Made by a program: the position numbers and the translations under genes. 64,000 nucleotides of DNA from Ceratodon purpureus. Lineage: Eukaryota; Streptophyta; Bryopsida; Pseudoditrichales; Ditrichaceae. The DNA lies in NCBI GenBank assembly GCA_014871385.1, contig CM026424.1, positions 13,420,892-13,484,891 of the forward strand, in the 5' to 3' direction. Under the pieces are notes generated by a model, which worked only from the letters and a program-made list of their open reading frames with translations, ran no database searches and had not been told where the DNA came from. This document shows, piece after piece, positions 1 to 12,355 of this stretch (position 1 is its first letter; every line of letters begins with the position of its first letter).

Positions 1-341
1 CTTACCTTTCTGTAAATGTTTTTACCTCAATTTTGGTTACTGCCAATACGGATAGCCTGAATATTTGTTTTAGAAGATGATGGTGATCTTAGGAATCATC
101 GCCGGTAGTGTTATTATTCTAGGAATGGAATTGAAATGATTGTGTCTAAATTTTGACACAGAAATATCTAGATTTTGAGATAGACCACCCTTTTTTAGAT
201 TTTTAAAATTTTACTGTCTTAATTTAAAAAATCAATAAATTTCGTTTTGCCATGGCTTGATCCTCTGATGTATTCGTTCTGTAGAGGTAGAATTGAATTA
301 TGTTGTGTGTGTATAATCTTGACCTGTTTGAACTGGTGTAG

Positions 342-3300
342 GGAGTTGGCGGACTGGTTTTTGGAAACAACAATTATGGTCGTGATGAAGATGATGGGTA
401 AGTACTGCACACTTATGTTGTTCAACCTTTTTATTTAGTTCCGTGCTGTGATAATACTTGATCGATGATCCGTTTACTAGGTTACTTTGGGCAACTAGTT
501 CTTGGTGTGACTGACAACGAGGATGTCTGCAGAGGAGTGGAGGAGCTTCTGGAGCGGATTAGCAATGGCAAGCTTGCTGACGATCGACGTAATGCCATGC
601 AAGAGTTGGAGGCCGCCGTAGCAGAGAACCGGACTGCGAAGCTTGCATTTGGAGCAATGGGTAAAGAGAGCTGCATGCAAATATGTCAATGGCTAGATTA
701 ATGTCCGTAGAGTATGATCTCGTCAGTTTTTCCTTGAGATTTATTAGCATCATGGGATTGTTTCAGGTGAATGCTGCTTTGCTGAAGACCCTTTCTGTGT
801 GAACAGGGTATCCTATTCTTATGGCGGTTTTCAGAGAGGAGCGTGAAGATTTAGAAATGGTGAACTTGAGATCATCTGTGATTTTGCTGTAACTTTGTTG
901 TCAATGAAAGTCGTGTTTGTGCACTCCATTCAGATTTGGACTTCTGGGCGTTGTAACTTGCGAGTGACATACCTATAACGCGATATTGTGCACTTTTTAC
1001 GCTACGTGATATATTAGCTTGCTTGGCAGGTCCTTTGTAGACAGTAAATTGCCTTTTTTAATATTTCAAGTGAATATTTTCAGGTGAGAGGGGCACTTGA
1101 AACGCTTCTTCACGCGTTAACAACTGATGATTTAGGGCTCGAGGAACCTGGTCAAGTACAAGCGGGCAGTATCAATTCGGAATTGCTTGCTCGAGAACCT
1201 GCTAGCATTGCCCTCCTGTTGAGCCTTCTGGTATGCACCTAAGTTACCTTATTAGTTCCCGTTTTGTGCTAATGGCATCTAGGGTCTCTACATTTTTTGG
1301 ATGATGTTGAGAGTGATCGAAGAAGGTTTGACATGACTATCTTAGACCCTTCTTTTTGCAGGATGAACCAGACTTCTATGTGCGTTATCATACACTGCAA
1401 GTTTTGACTGCCCTACTTACGAGTTGCCGTACAAGGTGTGCATAATCTCAAATCTGATTGATTTGTAAGAACCTCATCTGCATTACATAGGCCTCGTCAG
1501 CTATCCTTGGTTGGAGTGCTCCTATTTGATTCTTGAATGTTGCTTCGGTGTGGGATCCTTTGGTATTGTTGTACTTAGTCTGATCTGATGCACGAATTGT
1601 TGATGGGTTGGTACGTGGCAAAGGCTACAGGAACTAGCGCTTTGTATACCTCAAGGTATTACTCGGCTGATGGACATGCTTGCCGAGCGTGAGGTATCTC
1701 TACTGACCTGATTTCTTTGGTTATAAAGGGATACCAGTCAGGTATCAGTGCTTGTGATTCCTAACATTATTAAGTATTTTGCGAGCTTTACTAGGCCTTT
1801 TTGAACTGTTGATCTAATATGTCGCCTCCTGGTCACAACAATAGCCTCACTGAAAAGATTACGATAGGTGTCCCAGTGATGGTGAAAAATTTACGAAGTT
1901 TATCGTTCCAATTACCGAATCTTGTGTTGGATATGAAGAGACATCTGAGGGACACCTTTGATCTTGTCGTTTACAGCAGTGAAAATCCTTATAATGCTCT
2001 CCTAAAAGTGGATCGTTAGTCAAGATTTACGGCTCTGGGACGTTTGCTGATTTACGGCCATGTCACTTGTGCTGTGAAGTAGAACGCTTAGTCTATTTTT
2101 TTACAGCTATTGATGATTGATACAGGTTCTTGAAATGTTTTAGATGCTTGTGTGGTGAACATGGCTATGTTCTGAAATACACTTGAGAACCTTGTGATTC
2201 CATGCTTGCATTTTTGTTATGTTGCGATGCAGGTTATACGCAATGAAGCATTAATTGTGCTGGCTTTGCTCACACGGTCTGCAGAGGTACGAAAGCTTTC
2301 CATGCAAAACACCTGTCTCAAGTTGCACTTCGTTGTACGCAGCAACGTTTTAATCTAAGACTTGTTGGTTGAACCTTATGCTTTGTGGAGTGTAGCTCGA
2401 TATTTGCTTGAACCTAAGTGTGTAGGGTTGAGCAGGGTCCAGTTTGGAAGTGATGTGTTTGTGATAGTAGGTTTTCAGTTGGAAATCCTTTTATTTTACT
2501 GTTGTTGCATATGTAATTACTTGTACTACATGAACTTAGGAGCTCCTGAATATGCACAGGAAATACAAAAAATAGTGGTGTTTGAAGGTGCTTTTGATCG
2601 CCTGTTCAACATAATCAAAGAGGAAGGAGGCTCAGAAGGTGGCATCATTGTGCAAGTACATATCATACTCTCTTTTGAGTTTGTGGGGTCAGTCATTCTA
2701 TTACTGATTTATCAAGAAAAATATGTCATTGCATTGTCATTAGATATTGAATTGTATTCGTAGTTCTCCTCTGTTGTCTGATTTGAAGGTTCATGGTTAT
2801 GATATCTCATAATTGATGTTCTCACGTTTCAGGATTGTTTAGAGCTGCTCAACAATCTCCTGCGCAACAATCCCTCTAATCAGGTTAGAACTGTCAATGA
2901 GTTGCTTTGTTGTTATGGCTGCTGTATTCCTCGTGCTGAGTGGATAGAAGTCTATTTTATTAGCTGCAGACGTGTTGGGAAGAACCTATTATGCTAAGAG
3001 ATAGAATGAGATTGAAGAATATTGCAATTTAATTTTGACGTGGCCTGCAGATTTATTTAAGGGAAACTTTAGGTTTGCAACCTGTTGCTCAGCTACTAAA
3101 GTTGCGAAAAGGCAGTACAGATAGCTTCCCGCAGCAGAAGGTAAATTCTTACTTTTTTTAACTGTTACTTTGATGAATCAAATTCTTGATTAGTACTCAA
3201 ATCTGATCGTTTGTTCAGCAATGATGAATATTTGGATTTTGGGAACGCTCAAAATCATGATTCTGATGTACATTTGAATGGGTTGAGGGAACAGACCGTT

Positions 3301-6300
3301 AATCTTCTATGTACACTGGAGACTGTTGCGCTTTTACTTGCCGGTGGTCCTGATGCAAGACCAGGGAAGGATGCAAATATTGTGGCTAATCAAACGTTGT
3401 TTGCTCAGGTTCCTTTCATAACCATGGGGGACTTTGATTTCTAAATTAAATCATGAATCTGTTTGGGCAGCGGAACTATTTCACACATCCTTTTTTTTTG
3501 GGTTGAATTATAGACTGTACTGGTTGTAATTTTCATCTTGATACGTGATTATTGTTGGTTGTATGTCTGATTTTTGTGATTTTCTGACTGACTTATCTTT
3601 GTATTTGCTGTAGAACAAGCTTCTTGACATACTACTCACGCTTTCCGTGGAAGGGCGAGTGGGACCCGTTGCCATCCGTTCTGCGGTATGCTGAATATAT
3701 GAATCATTTTGTATTTTTGTCTCAAGTATAATGACGATTGTATTTTCATTTGAAGGTTGAGGCAGGAGGTCACATGGTTCATTAGGTCAATTATCAGGAC
3801 ATTTAATTTTTTTTTTGGCGAAGTTACGATTCTGATTTGGCACCTGAAAGAGTGTGGTGGTTGTTGTTGCAGGCCCTTAGATGCATTGGTGATTTGGTAG
3901 TTGAGCATCCTGCCAATCGGGACCTTCTTGGCAGCAAAGTCATAGGAGAGGAGCCTGACACACAGCCAGCATTGAACTGTGTTTTGAGAGCCTTATTACA
4001 AGCCAAAAATTTGAGCGAGTGTATTGCAGCTGAATATGTTGTCAAGTGCTTTTGTGAGGTGTTTCTCTTGATTATAACAGTTTTCTTGGCAGTTTCTTTT
4101 ACCTTCCAATCATATCTGTCGCTTCCCGTCAACCTGAACTACATGAACTGATTCGTTGGGCACCCCTTATCTATCTGATGCGTTCTGTTGTTCTGTCTAG
4201 TCGTTCTCAGCTGTCATTCTAGGCATGTGATTGCAATATGCTTTAAAGTATGTCATGTCATTTCTGTAGATGCTGTGTTCATTTGTTTTTGGATGTTGGA
4301 ATCATTTGTTGCAGAGAAATCCAGAAGGGCAGACCTTGCTTGCATCTACTATAACTCCAATTCCACAATCTATTGCTCAAGGGGATGATCAATTCTCCGA
4401 AGATGAGAATCGTCTCTCATTCGGAAGGTCATCACTGTGAACCTTGTTGGTTTTTCTACTCGGATTTGTGTTTACACTGCTTAAGTTGCCTTCCAGCACT
4501 GTCTGACGTTTTTGTTATGTATTGCAGTATGCTTGTGGGGGCTCTTATCTCCAGTGATGGACGAAATGATTTGGAGGTAGCAATTAACTTTGATGAAATA
4601 TTGGGCTGGTTGGAGGCTGCACGTCATGTGAACTGTCTTGAGCATAGTCTGTGGCTATACTTTATATGTCAAAGCAGGAGTTCTGCGTTATTGTTTCATT
4701 AACCTGCTTACTCTTCATGTTCTGTGTTGTGTGCTGAGTGAATTACCGAGGACGGTTTTAAAATCAAAATAAAAAGTTGACTACTTTTCCGAAGTAATTG
4801 ACTCTGCTCATTGTATAAAGGTTGCTTACATGTGCAACACTTTGATCTGTTACAGGCAAGCTGTAGGGCAGCAAGTGTATTGTCGCATATTTTAAAGGAC
4901 AACGTTCAGTGTAAAGAGCGGGTACGTACTAGTCTTCTCTTCTCTTGTTTCTACAATTTCATTCTGTTACTTGTAACACAATGCTTGATGACGGACGAAG
5001 ATATAGTGATGCCAAGGAATGTAATTTTAATACTGTGACTTTGTTCCTCATTACGGACTCCCCTTTCTCATTTACAGTGACCAACATAATCACCTATGTA
5101 CTACTGTACTTTTCACAAAAGTATTGTGTTCTATGGTGGTGCCCCAATTTGCAATCTGAATTGTGTCTCTTCGCATTCGTGTACTCTTAAATCAGGTGTT
5201 GAAGATTCCGCTTGAGATTCCTACTTCCTCAGCGTCCCCTCCAGAGCTTTTGATGCCTCGTTTTATGAAATACCTTGCAGCCGCATCACCCACTAACACT
5301 TCCAATCAACAGAATCCTGGGTCTGTCTGGCTGCAACCCGTGTTTCTACGATTACTGGTCACGTGGGTTGTTGAATGTCCCCCAGCTGTTACTGCTCTGA
5401 TGGACGTACCCGCCCATCTTCCCTTCTTGATTGAGCTACTTGGAAGTACTGGCTCCCCAGCCAGTGTTCACGTGGCAGGACTTGGAGCTGTTCTTCTGGG
5501 CGCGTGCATAATATTCAATTCTGAAGAGAATTTGAAGGACTCCTCATCAATCGTTGACCTCATTAGTCAGAGGATTGGTCTCACAAATTTCTTTTCCAAG
5601 TGGGAAGAGATGGAAAAGAGTTCACTTTTTGTTTCTGCTATGTCATCATCCAAGCTCCCCAAAGCTCTGACAAGATCTACTGCTGCAGCTGCTGCAGCTG
5701 GAGACGGAATGGTCTCTGTTCCAACAGAGCCATTGGTTACAACGTTTTACGATGCTGAGTTTATTTCATTCCTTAAGCAACTTGAGCCGCTTATAAAGGA
5801 GAGAGTAGTAGATTTGTTTTCTCGTCCAAAGACCCGGGTTGTTGTGGATTTTAAGGGTTTCGAGCAAAAGAAAGGAGAAAGTGACCTAGAATACACCGAT
5901 CGTCTGAAGGCTTTGTTGCAGGCACAAGCTCAAGAGCTTCAGGTGAGTCTTCGAAAATCTAAAAATTTAATTACTGATTCACATTGGTATTAAGTAATCA
6001 CACTAGGGATTTTGTTATGTAATGTACCTTGAAACTTCTTCCAAATACGTAGAATTGTCACGGGTACCATATATGGGTGACTCCAAGCGATGCTTTCGAA
6101 TTCATGATACATGTATAACAAACTATTTTTGGGCGTCGTTGAATTCCATTTAGGACGCAGGTTGAATTATGCTGTTGGAATCTACTTCATGATAAGTTTG
6201 TATTAATGTCTCTTGCTTTGTGACCAGGAACTCCTTGAGAAGAATTCGGCTATTACTGCCGATTTGCTATCAAACTCAAAGAGGGAAGGCTCACAACCTG

Positions 6301-6851
6301 GAGATGAGAATGCCCTTGCTTCTACTATTCGAGAAAGAACTGGAGCGTCAGTAAACAGGGCAGAAGTGGAGACACTGAAGCAACAACTTGAAGCCGCCCG
6401 ACAGTGGGCTGAAGCAGTCCGTGATGAGAAGAATGAAATCGAGAAGGAATTCGCCCAATATAGAGAGCTGACTGCTGAGAAAGATAATGATTTCAAGGCC
6501 CTGTCTGACGCATACAACTCTTTGGAACAGGAAAATTATCGCCTTGAAGAAGAAAACAAGACGCTGAGATCAACTGTACAAAGCGGCGGGGTGGTTCCTG
6601 TGTTACCTTCTCGGGAAGAGCTTGAGGCTGCGCATGCAGAAGGTCGCAAAGAAGCCCAAAAGGAGAGCGACGTCGAGCTGAATGACTTGCTGGTGTGCCT
6701 AGGTCAAGAAGAAACGAAAGTAGAGAGGTTGAGTGGCAGGTTACGAGAACTTGGCGAAGATGTTGACACGCTACTCGAAGGTATTGGAGATCCCGAGGGA
6801 GCTGGAGATGGTGACGACGATGACGACGACGACGACGACGAAGAGGAATGA
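342..6851 (+). CDS. GC6: Golgin candidate 6 / p115 (USO1) vesicle-tethering protein, 5' partial, 18 exons seen
   Basis: Long coiled-coil tether that captures ER-derived and intra-Golgi vesicles at the Golgi. Exons by splice sites and phase: 342-397, 533-660, 807-859, 1084-1230, 1362-1435, 1624-1693, 2233-2286, 2560-2655, 2833-2883, 3051-3140, 3295-3408, 3614-3685, 3873-4058, 4315-4427, 4528-4576, 4856-4921, 5196-5942, 6228-6851; together 929 codons plus stop with no break. The first visible exon reads GVGGLVFGNNNYG, the near-N-terminal motif of plant GC6, so only a short first exon should lie off the window. The first half is the armadillo-like p115 head (RLMDMLAERE, EIQKIVVFEGAF, TVNLLCTLETV). 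The last exon is coiled coil ending in an Asp/Glu tail, as in p115. Open sequence directly upstream of the acceptors at 533 and 3295 (481-532, 3219-3294) is in the wrong phase to join the preceding exon. Family identity is close to certain; individual junctions less so. Confidence 0.93.
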
Positions 6852-7801
6852 TCGTTGTCCCAAAAGTTCATTTATTGGTTCCCCTCTAGTGTAGACGCAA
6901 AATCTATTGTGCAAGAACTTAAGATGACCAATATAAAATTTAGCTTGTGAATATCAGAGAAATCACCCTTACTTTGGGGTGTTTGTGAGTAATTGAATCA
7001 CAGTAATTCATTCCGTTTTGTGTAATGACGCCGACCCTACTTGTAGATCCCTCTGTAGTGAGACAGAGGACTTCACAACGTGGATTGATTATGATGACAC
7101 TTGAATATGGGTTCGCAAAGGGGACGTTGGCTAGTAACCAGAAAGGGTTGGACGACACTTATAGACCTGGTGGTTCATGTACTGTGTTTTTCTGGTTGAG
7201 AATGTCACATTAGGTGAGAATCGGGATGAGGAGATGTGAATCTCTGAGACCTCAGCATCATCACCATAAAATTCAGTGGCAGCGAGCTTCTTTTGAATGG
7301 CACGTTTGGCGACGTCTACTGGGGAACCCATCTGAGGGGGACTGGTGCACACGAATCGGGGAACATCGCCAGAATGGTGGATTCCAGGCTACTTGATAAA
7401 TCTAACATGGGGTCCTTAGGAAGTGGGCAGTTCAAGGCTCAAGCGTATTTCATATACTAGGGGAAGCATGGATCACCTCACGGACAGCTCTGGGTCACGG
7501 TCTTAATAGTTTTTAAGTTACATATAGCTTGGTGATTTGCACAACATTTGTTTAGTCTGGACATTCACATTTGTTTTCAAAGACTCACTGTGCAAAACAT
7601 TTAGGCCTGGTGTTGGATACTTTGTAGTCGTCGTATATGTTTTCTTGAAGTTCCGGTTTTGACACAGTTCCGTGTGTAATTGGCTGAGTCACTGTGATCA
7701 CATAACTTGGTTGATTGGTGTCTTCTGCACTCTGGGTTTCACGATTGGTGGTTTTATTAGAATCGCTCTTTCACACGAATGCAGGAGAACTATTTAACCT
7801 A
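6852..7801. other. Intergenic, with one open protein-like minus-strand stretch
   Basis: 3' flank of the golgin gene. A minus-strand frame is open over about 7216-7385 and reads like protein (VDVAKRAIQKKLAATEF), but I recognise no family and see no convincing start or splice sites. The rest shows nothing. Confidence 0.35.
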
Positions 7802-7852
7802 ACTGCTCATTTACTGCTCATTTACTGCTCATTTACTGCTCATTTACTGCTC
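7802..7852. repeat. 11-bp minisatellite, about 4.6 copies
   Basis: The unit ACTGCTCATTT repeats head to tail without mismatch: four full copies and a seven-base partial copy. It lies 40 bp from a second, unrelated minisatellite. Confidence 0.97.
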
Positions 7853-7891
7853 CTTCCTCGCAGGCCTTTTTAGTTATGGGTGACGCCAATC

Positions 7892-7959
7892 ACTCGAAAA
7901 CCTGCGATACTCGAAAACCTGCGATACTCGAAAACCTGCGATACTCGAAAACCTGCGAG
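7892..7959. repeat. 17-bp minisatellite, 4 copies
   Basis: The unit ACTCGAAAACCTGCGAT occurs four times in a row; the last copy ends in G instead of T. The unit shares no sequence with the neighbouring 11-bp repeat. Confidence 0.97.
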
Positions 7960-7989
7960 ACTCGATTACTCACATTCTGGGATTTTCGT

Positions 7990-8650
7990 TTTCAGCTATG
8001 TTAATGCACCACTCTGACCTTGGGTGTGCGTTTTTTGGTTCTGGACAATGCGCAGCGCCAGGTCTGTCCAAGCTCCGGTGATGATGGGACCAGTTACGAG
8101 AAGAGAGCAGCCTCTTGGAAGCGCCTCTTCTATGATTGAGTGTCTGAGTGTCGAAACTGGCATTGCACCAATCGGCACATTCAAAGAGTCTCTTCACTGG
8201 CCTCTTCACATCACGGTCTTTCGTGAATCAAGTCTTGCCGCCATGGTTGAGTGCGACACGGCGATGATCTTTCTTGAAGCAGGAGAAGACTCGAATTTAG
8301 GTCATGATCATGGACGATCTCGGTTTGCAGCCCATGGCGAGCTTCTCAGAATAATAGTACATTGCGGAGATCATGGCGGGCAACACTTGATCGCGAAAGA
8401 CCGTGTTGTAACTATTGGAAGTTGTGATGACAAAGCGGCCTCGATCATCAAATGTAATACTCCTTCAATCTCTTGGCATGGGATAAACCATCAACTTTAG
8501 GCTTCTCTTTCTTTGGTTTAGAAATGACAGATATGATAAGAAATGACAGTCTTCCGAAGGCTTTACAAACTTTGCATTGGGCACTTTCTGAACTTTCGAT
8601 ATCAGAGGGCTTCTTCTATACTCAACCATCATATCTGGATTGAGCATCCA
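7990..8650 (-). pseudogene. Possible decayed coding region of unknown family
   Basis: The minus strand holds protein-like open segments at about 8650-8465 and 8464-8308, in one frame with a single TGA at 8465-8467 between them (the second contains VFRDQVLPAMISAMYYYSEK). Another lies at about 8190-7996 (EEALPRGCSLLVTGPIITGA). A stop also follows the second segment. I do not recognise the family and could not build a spliced gene. It may be a decayed gene, a transposon remnant or chance open frames. Confidence 0.25.
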
Positions 8651-8699
8651 CTGGGTTCGGAGCTATCCAAAATCTGAATAATAATAATAATATGGAGAA

Positions 8700-10097
8700 A
8701 TGGATATGATGCAGATCTCGTACCAGCAGAACAATGCAGTCCGCTTTTGGCAAGCGTGGGTGATGAGCTTGATGCTCGTGTGTGTCGAAGCGATGCGGAA
8801 TTCCGGCCCCGACCGTTTTTGTTATAACAGGCCAGATGGAAGCTTCGACTTCTTCTACTTAGTGCTACAGGTTCGATGCTTGTGCCAACGATATATGCCG
8901 TCCAAATAGGGTCGCAGTTGATGGGTATAGTTGAGAAGTAGAGTTAATTATTCTATTTCATTCACTCAGCTGGTGGCTCTGGAATTGTGCAGTGGCCAGG
9001 CTCATTCTGTTCCCGCGGCTGTTGTTTTGATAGCATTATTCCAGCTTCACAATTTACTATCCACGGTCTCTGGCCGATGCATGTAGGAGGGACGTCGCCT
9101 TGCTTTTGCAAGGCTCCCTATTACCCAGGTCCAAATAAGGCACATTTCTGCCCCATTTCCAATTGAGCACGCATAGCTTTTAAGTATACATGCTGATGGT
9201 TTATGACTTGCAATAATGACTGTGATCTGCAACTATATATCATTCATAACTAGCAACACTTTACATTGCATAATATACCTTCATTTTGCAGATGACATGG
9301 GAACTTCAAGAAGAGATGCTCGCGAAGTGGATATCGTTATCATGTCCGAAGCCGAATCCTGAAGGTCTTTGGAACCATGAATGGAAGAAACACGGGACGT
9401 GCACTTGGATGGATCGACTCACATACTTTGAGACAGCAATTGCCCTGCATCATGATTACAATATCCTCGAAGCTTTCCACCTTGAGGGTATGCCTCAGCT
9501 TCTTTAACTCTTTACATGATTTTCTGCAATTGAACAAGTACAATTTGAAGCTGCTTTCAACTCTACGCTAATTTATGTCAACATGCGCTAAACGAGTTAT
9601 CGGTAATTCAATGACTTGTAGGAATCTATCCTAATGGGCAGATGTACGATCTACTGGACTTGCATCAGGTCCTGGAGAATTACATCGGCGAGGAGCCGCT
9701 CATCACATGTAGCTTCAATGACTTCTACCAAGTCTCTCAGATCTACGAAGTGTTCATCTGCCTCGATAAGTTCCAATTTCTCCCCCTCCCATGCCCTACT
9801 GCTGCAAATTTTAAAACCAATTGTAGGACGCCAAGGGCATTGTTTCCTGAATTCAATCCGCTGGGGGGACCTCCGAGTTGCCCAGTTCATCCACCCAGCG
9901 ATCATGTCCATACGCCCGTCAGTTACTGCACCGATCCAACCTTACTCCCACTTGATGAGTTGAATCCCATCTATGAAGAAAAACTAGACTTTTATCTTGA
10001 TAGTATTGATTCGGAGCTGGCTTCGGATGAAGACGAATACCAAAATTTTCTGAGGAGGAATGAGCTTGAACGAGACGAGGAACTAGATTTCTTCTGA
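8700..10097 (+). CDS. RNase T2 family (S-like) ribonuclease, 4 exons
   Basis: Secreted or vacuolar acid endoribonuclease family that cleaves RNA through 2',3'-cyclic phosphates. Exons: 8700-8870 (hydrophobic leader, then FDFFYLVLQ), 8993 to about 9128 (WPGSFC, then active-site motif CAS-I as FTIHGLWP), 9292-9487 (CAS-II as NHEWKKHGTC) and 9622-10097. Both catalytic histidines and the CAS-II glutamate are present. The join of exons 2 and 3 is unresolved: the likely donor at 9129 leaves one base over while exon 3 reads from its first base, and a donor at the GTAGG just after the CAS-I exon segment would fit the phase but removes expected residues. The C-terminus extends into an acidic tail (SDEDEYQNF, DEELDFF) not typical of the family. 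A decayed partial copy lies at 26245-26800. Confidence 0.82.
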
Positions 10098-12168
10098 TAC
10101 AACTAAAAGCTGGTACATCTTCCACAGCAGGAACAAATTCAGACACTCGTCAATACACGACTCTCAATTTTGTTTTTACTTTTTATTTTTCATCCTGATA
10201 AACAAAATTTTGTTTTTACTTTGAATGTTTTGAAGCAATCAGAATAGATCCGGATTGCAAAAGAATGTCACATGCTAACCTACTCACAGCCACTCAGGTT
10301 CTTTCGAAGTGCTGCATGTCCATGAGACTGGAGGCATGTTGAGAGACTGCACACGATAGCAGCATTCGACAAAATCGTGACTCAAAAATTTAGAATTACG
10401 TAGAGTGAGGGACTGGGATTCGTTACGGTTACAGTTAATTGTGACCAATAGTGACAGCGAATAGGGCCAGTTCTGAATTAGAAACTGCCGCAGAGACCAC
10501 ATGAAAGTCCTGGAGGGATGCTAGGGCGCCCAATTATGAGAGTAGGGCTGTCCCAAATTCAGGTATGCGAATGAAGTTTTAATACCCGATTGCCGGAAGA
10601 TACAACTGTAGCGTAATAGATGGAGTGTCACTAATCCCGGATTCTGTTTATAATGCCCAGATTGGCTCCCTTCACTCGCTATTAAAAGTTTGTGTTCTCT
10701 GTCTGGCGGCCTGCCGCAGCAGATGCCCCAAATTATGGTTTGCTTTCCAGTGAGCATCATACAGGCTGTTTTTTTTCGTTCGGCTTCCCTTTGAAAGCTT
10801 TGAGTAAAGATGAGTCATTGAGTCTCTCCTGTTGGTTTTGTTTTTTTGTGTTTTTTGGATCTTAGCACAGTTCGATCCGTGTTCAAGCGGCCAAGTTTAC
10901 AGACGTACACAGCAACTTGTTCTGGTATCATTATAATTCAACTTTGCAAAAAGTAAATATCAATTTCTCATAGTGTAGATCACTGGTAGGAAGGTTAAAT
11001 CACTGTTGGAGTTTGAAGTTGTTGACCAGATTGAGAAGAACAAGTTTGGTGGCTTTCAGTTTTCGTGGCTTCGCATAACACTCAGTGTGTGGTCCCTGTC
11101 GACACTGAGACAAATAGACAGGTAGGTGAAGGTGAGCTTCTAACAAAGAGCTGCATTCAAGTACCACTTAGTCAGTCATTCAACTTCTGTTCAACAATTA
11201 TAATGTACGTTATAGACATTGAGGTGAGTGCTCGCTTGTAAGGTGGAATCGTCCAAGATACTAAGCACATCGTCGAAGGCAGCTGGGAGTCTGTGACATT
11301 GACTCGTCTTTGTTGTTGCATTGTTGCAATATGTGGAAGGGAGTGAAACAATTATTGACCCCGCACACATCCCTCACCAGACATGATTGTGTGCATCATA
11401 CACATGCCACTTGTATGCAACGGAGCAAGTGTGAAGACGAGCCTGAAAGGCTTTTGTTTTAATCATGTAGAATTTCAATGCCTGACAGTACCAATTCCTC
11501 CGAACACTAAAGAGGTCCTCTTTAGAAATATCTCAAGACCATTTTCTAAACTTCGCTTTGAGATAGACTTAGTCGCTCCAAAATGATCCGTTGCAGCTTC
11601 TCGATGCACTCAACACATCTGCATGGACACACATCCAAAGAGAATCAATTGACCAACAACACTTCCCCGACCACTTTGCCTTTGTCTTCAATTCTAAAAT
11701 ACAAATATTTTTCTCCAGACCACTTTGACATTCAACGGCCTTGGCACTCTTCCCAGCCACCAAGTACACATGACACAGAATACGTTAGCAAGTTACAGAA
11801 CTCGAAAGAGACTCGAGTGAACCGTAGCTTAGAAGATGATCATAAATGTCCAAACAGTGAGCTGTTGTATAGGGAGAGCCAGCCCACAGTCACATGAAAG
11901 AAAGTGACTATCTATTGGCACCACTTCAGTGATGATCAATCCAGTCTTCATCAACTACCCCACCCAATTCAACCACCTCATTGATTCTGATCAGTCAATG
12001 GTAAATCAATAAAATCCCTCGGTCGATAGACTTTCTTATCCCAAAACTTAGTTAAAAAATCATGGGCAGCAACGGTGGATATAAGTTACTGATAAGATCA
12101 GCCACCATGTTTTGTCTTCCTTCGGATATCATGGCCGTAACTACGTTTTTGTAACTGCAAGTGTCAAA
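10098..12168. other. Intergenic, no gene recognised
   Basis: No supported gene. Several short open frames lack homology-like content. A perfect 19-nt palindrome, CTAAAGAGGTCCTCTTTAG, lies at 11507-11525. Confidence 0.5.
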
Positions 12169-12355
12169 GAATATGCTCCAACCCACATGTTGGACTTTAC
12201 CCCTTCAATTTACAGGTATATGCTCCAAGTGAGAAACTGAGAATCACCAACATGGACTCCTTTACCTCTTCAGTTTACAGGAATATGCTCCAAGTGAGAA
12301 TGACCCACATGTGATATTACTTTGATCCTTCAATTGCCAGGAATATGCTTCTCAA
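12169..12355. repeat. Degenerate tandem repeat, unit about 60-80 bp
   Basis: Three to four diverged copies share the order AATATGCTCCAA, a CCAACATG/CCCACATG-like segment, a CCTTCAATTTACAGG-like segment, then the next AATATGCT. Copy lengths differ because of small deletions. Confidence 0.7.

Noticed and set aside
8024..8500. 158-codon plus-strand ORF
   Set aside because: No recognisable content; the opposite strand looks more protein-like, so it is probably a shadow.
11507..11525. 19-nt palindrome CTAAAGAGGTCCTCTTTAG
   Set aside because: Isolated, with no neighbouring gene or second copy; within chance expectation for a 64-kb window of mixed composition.
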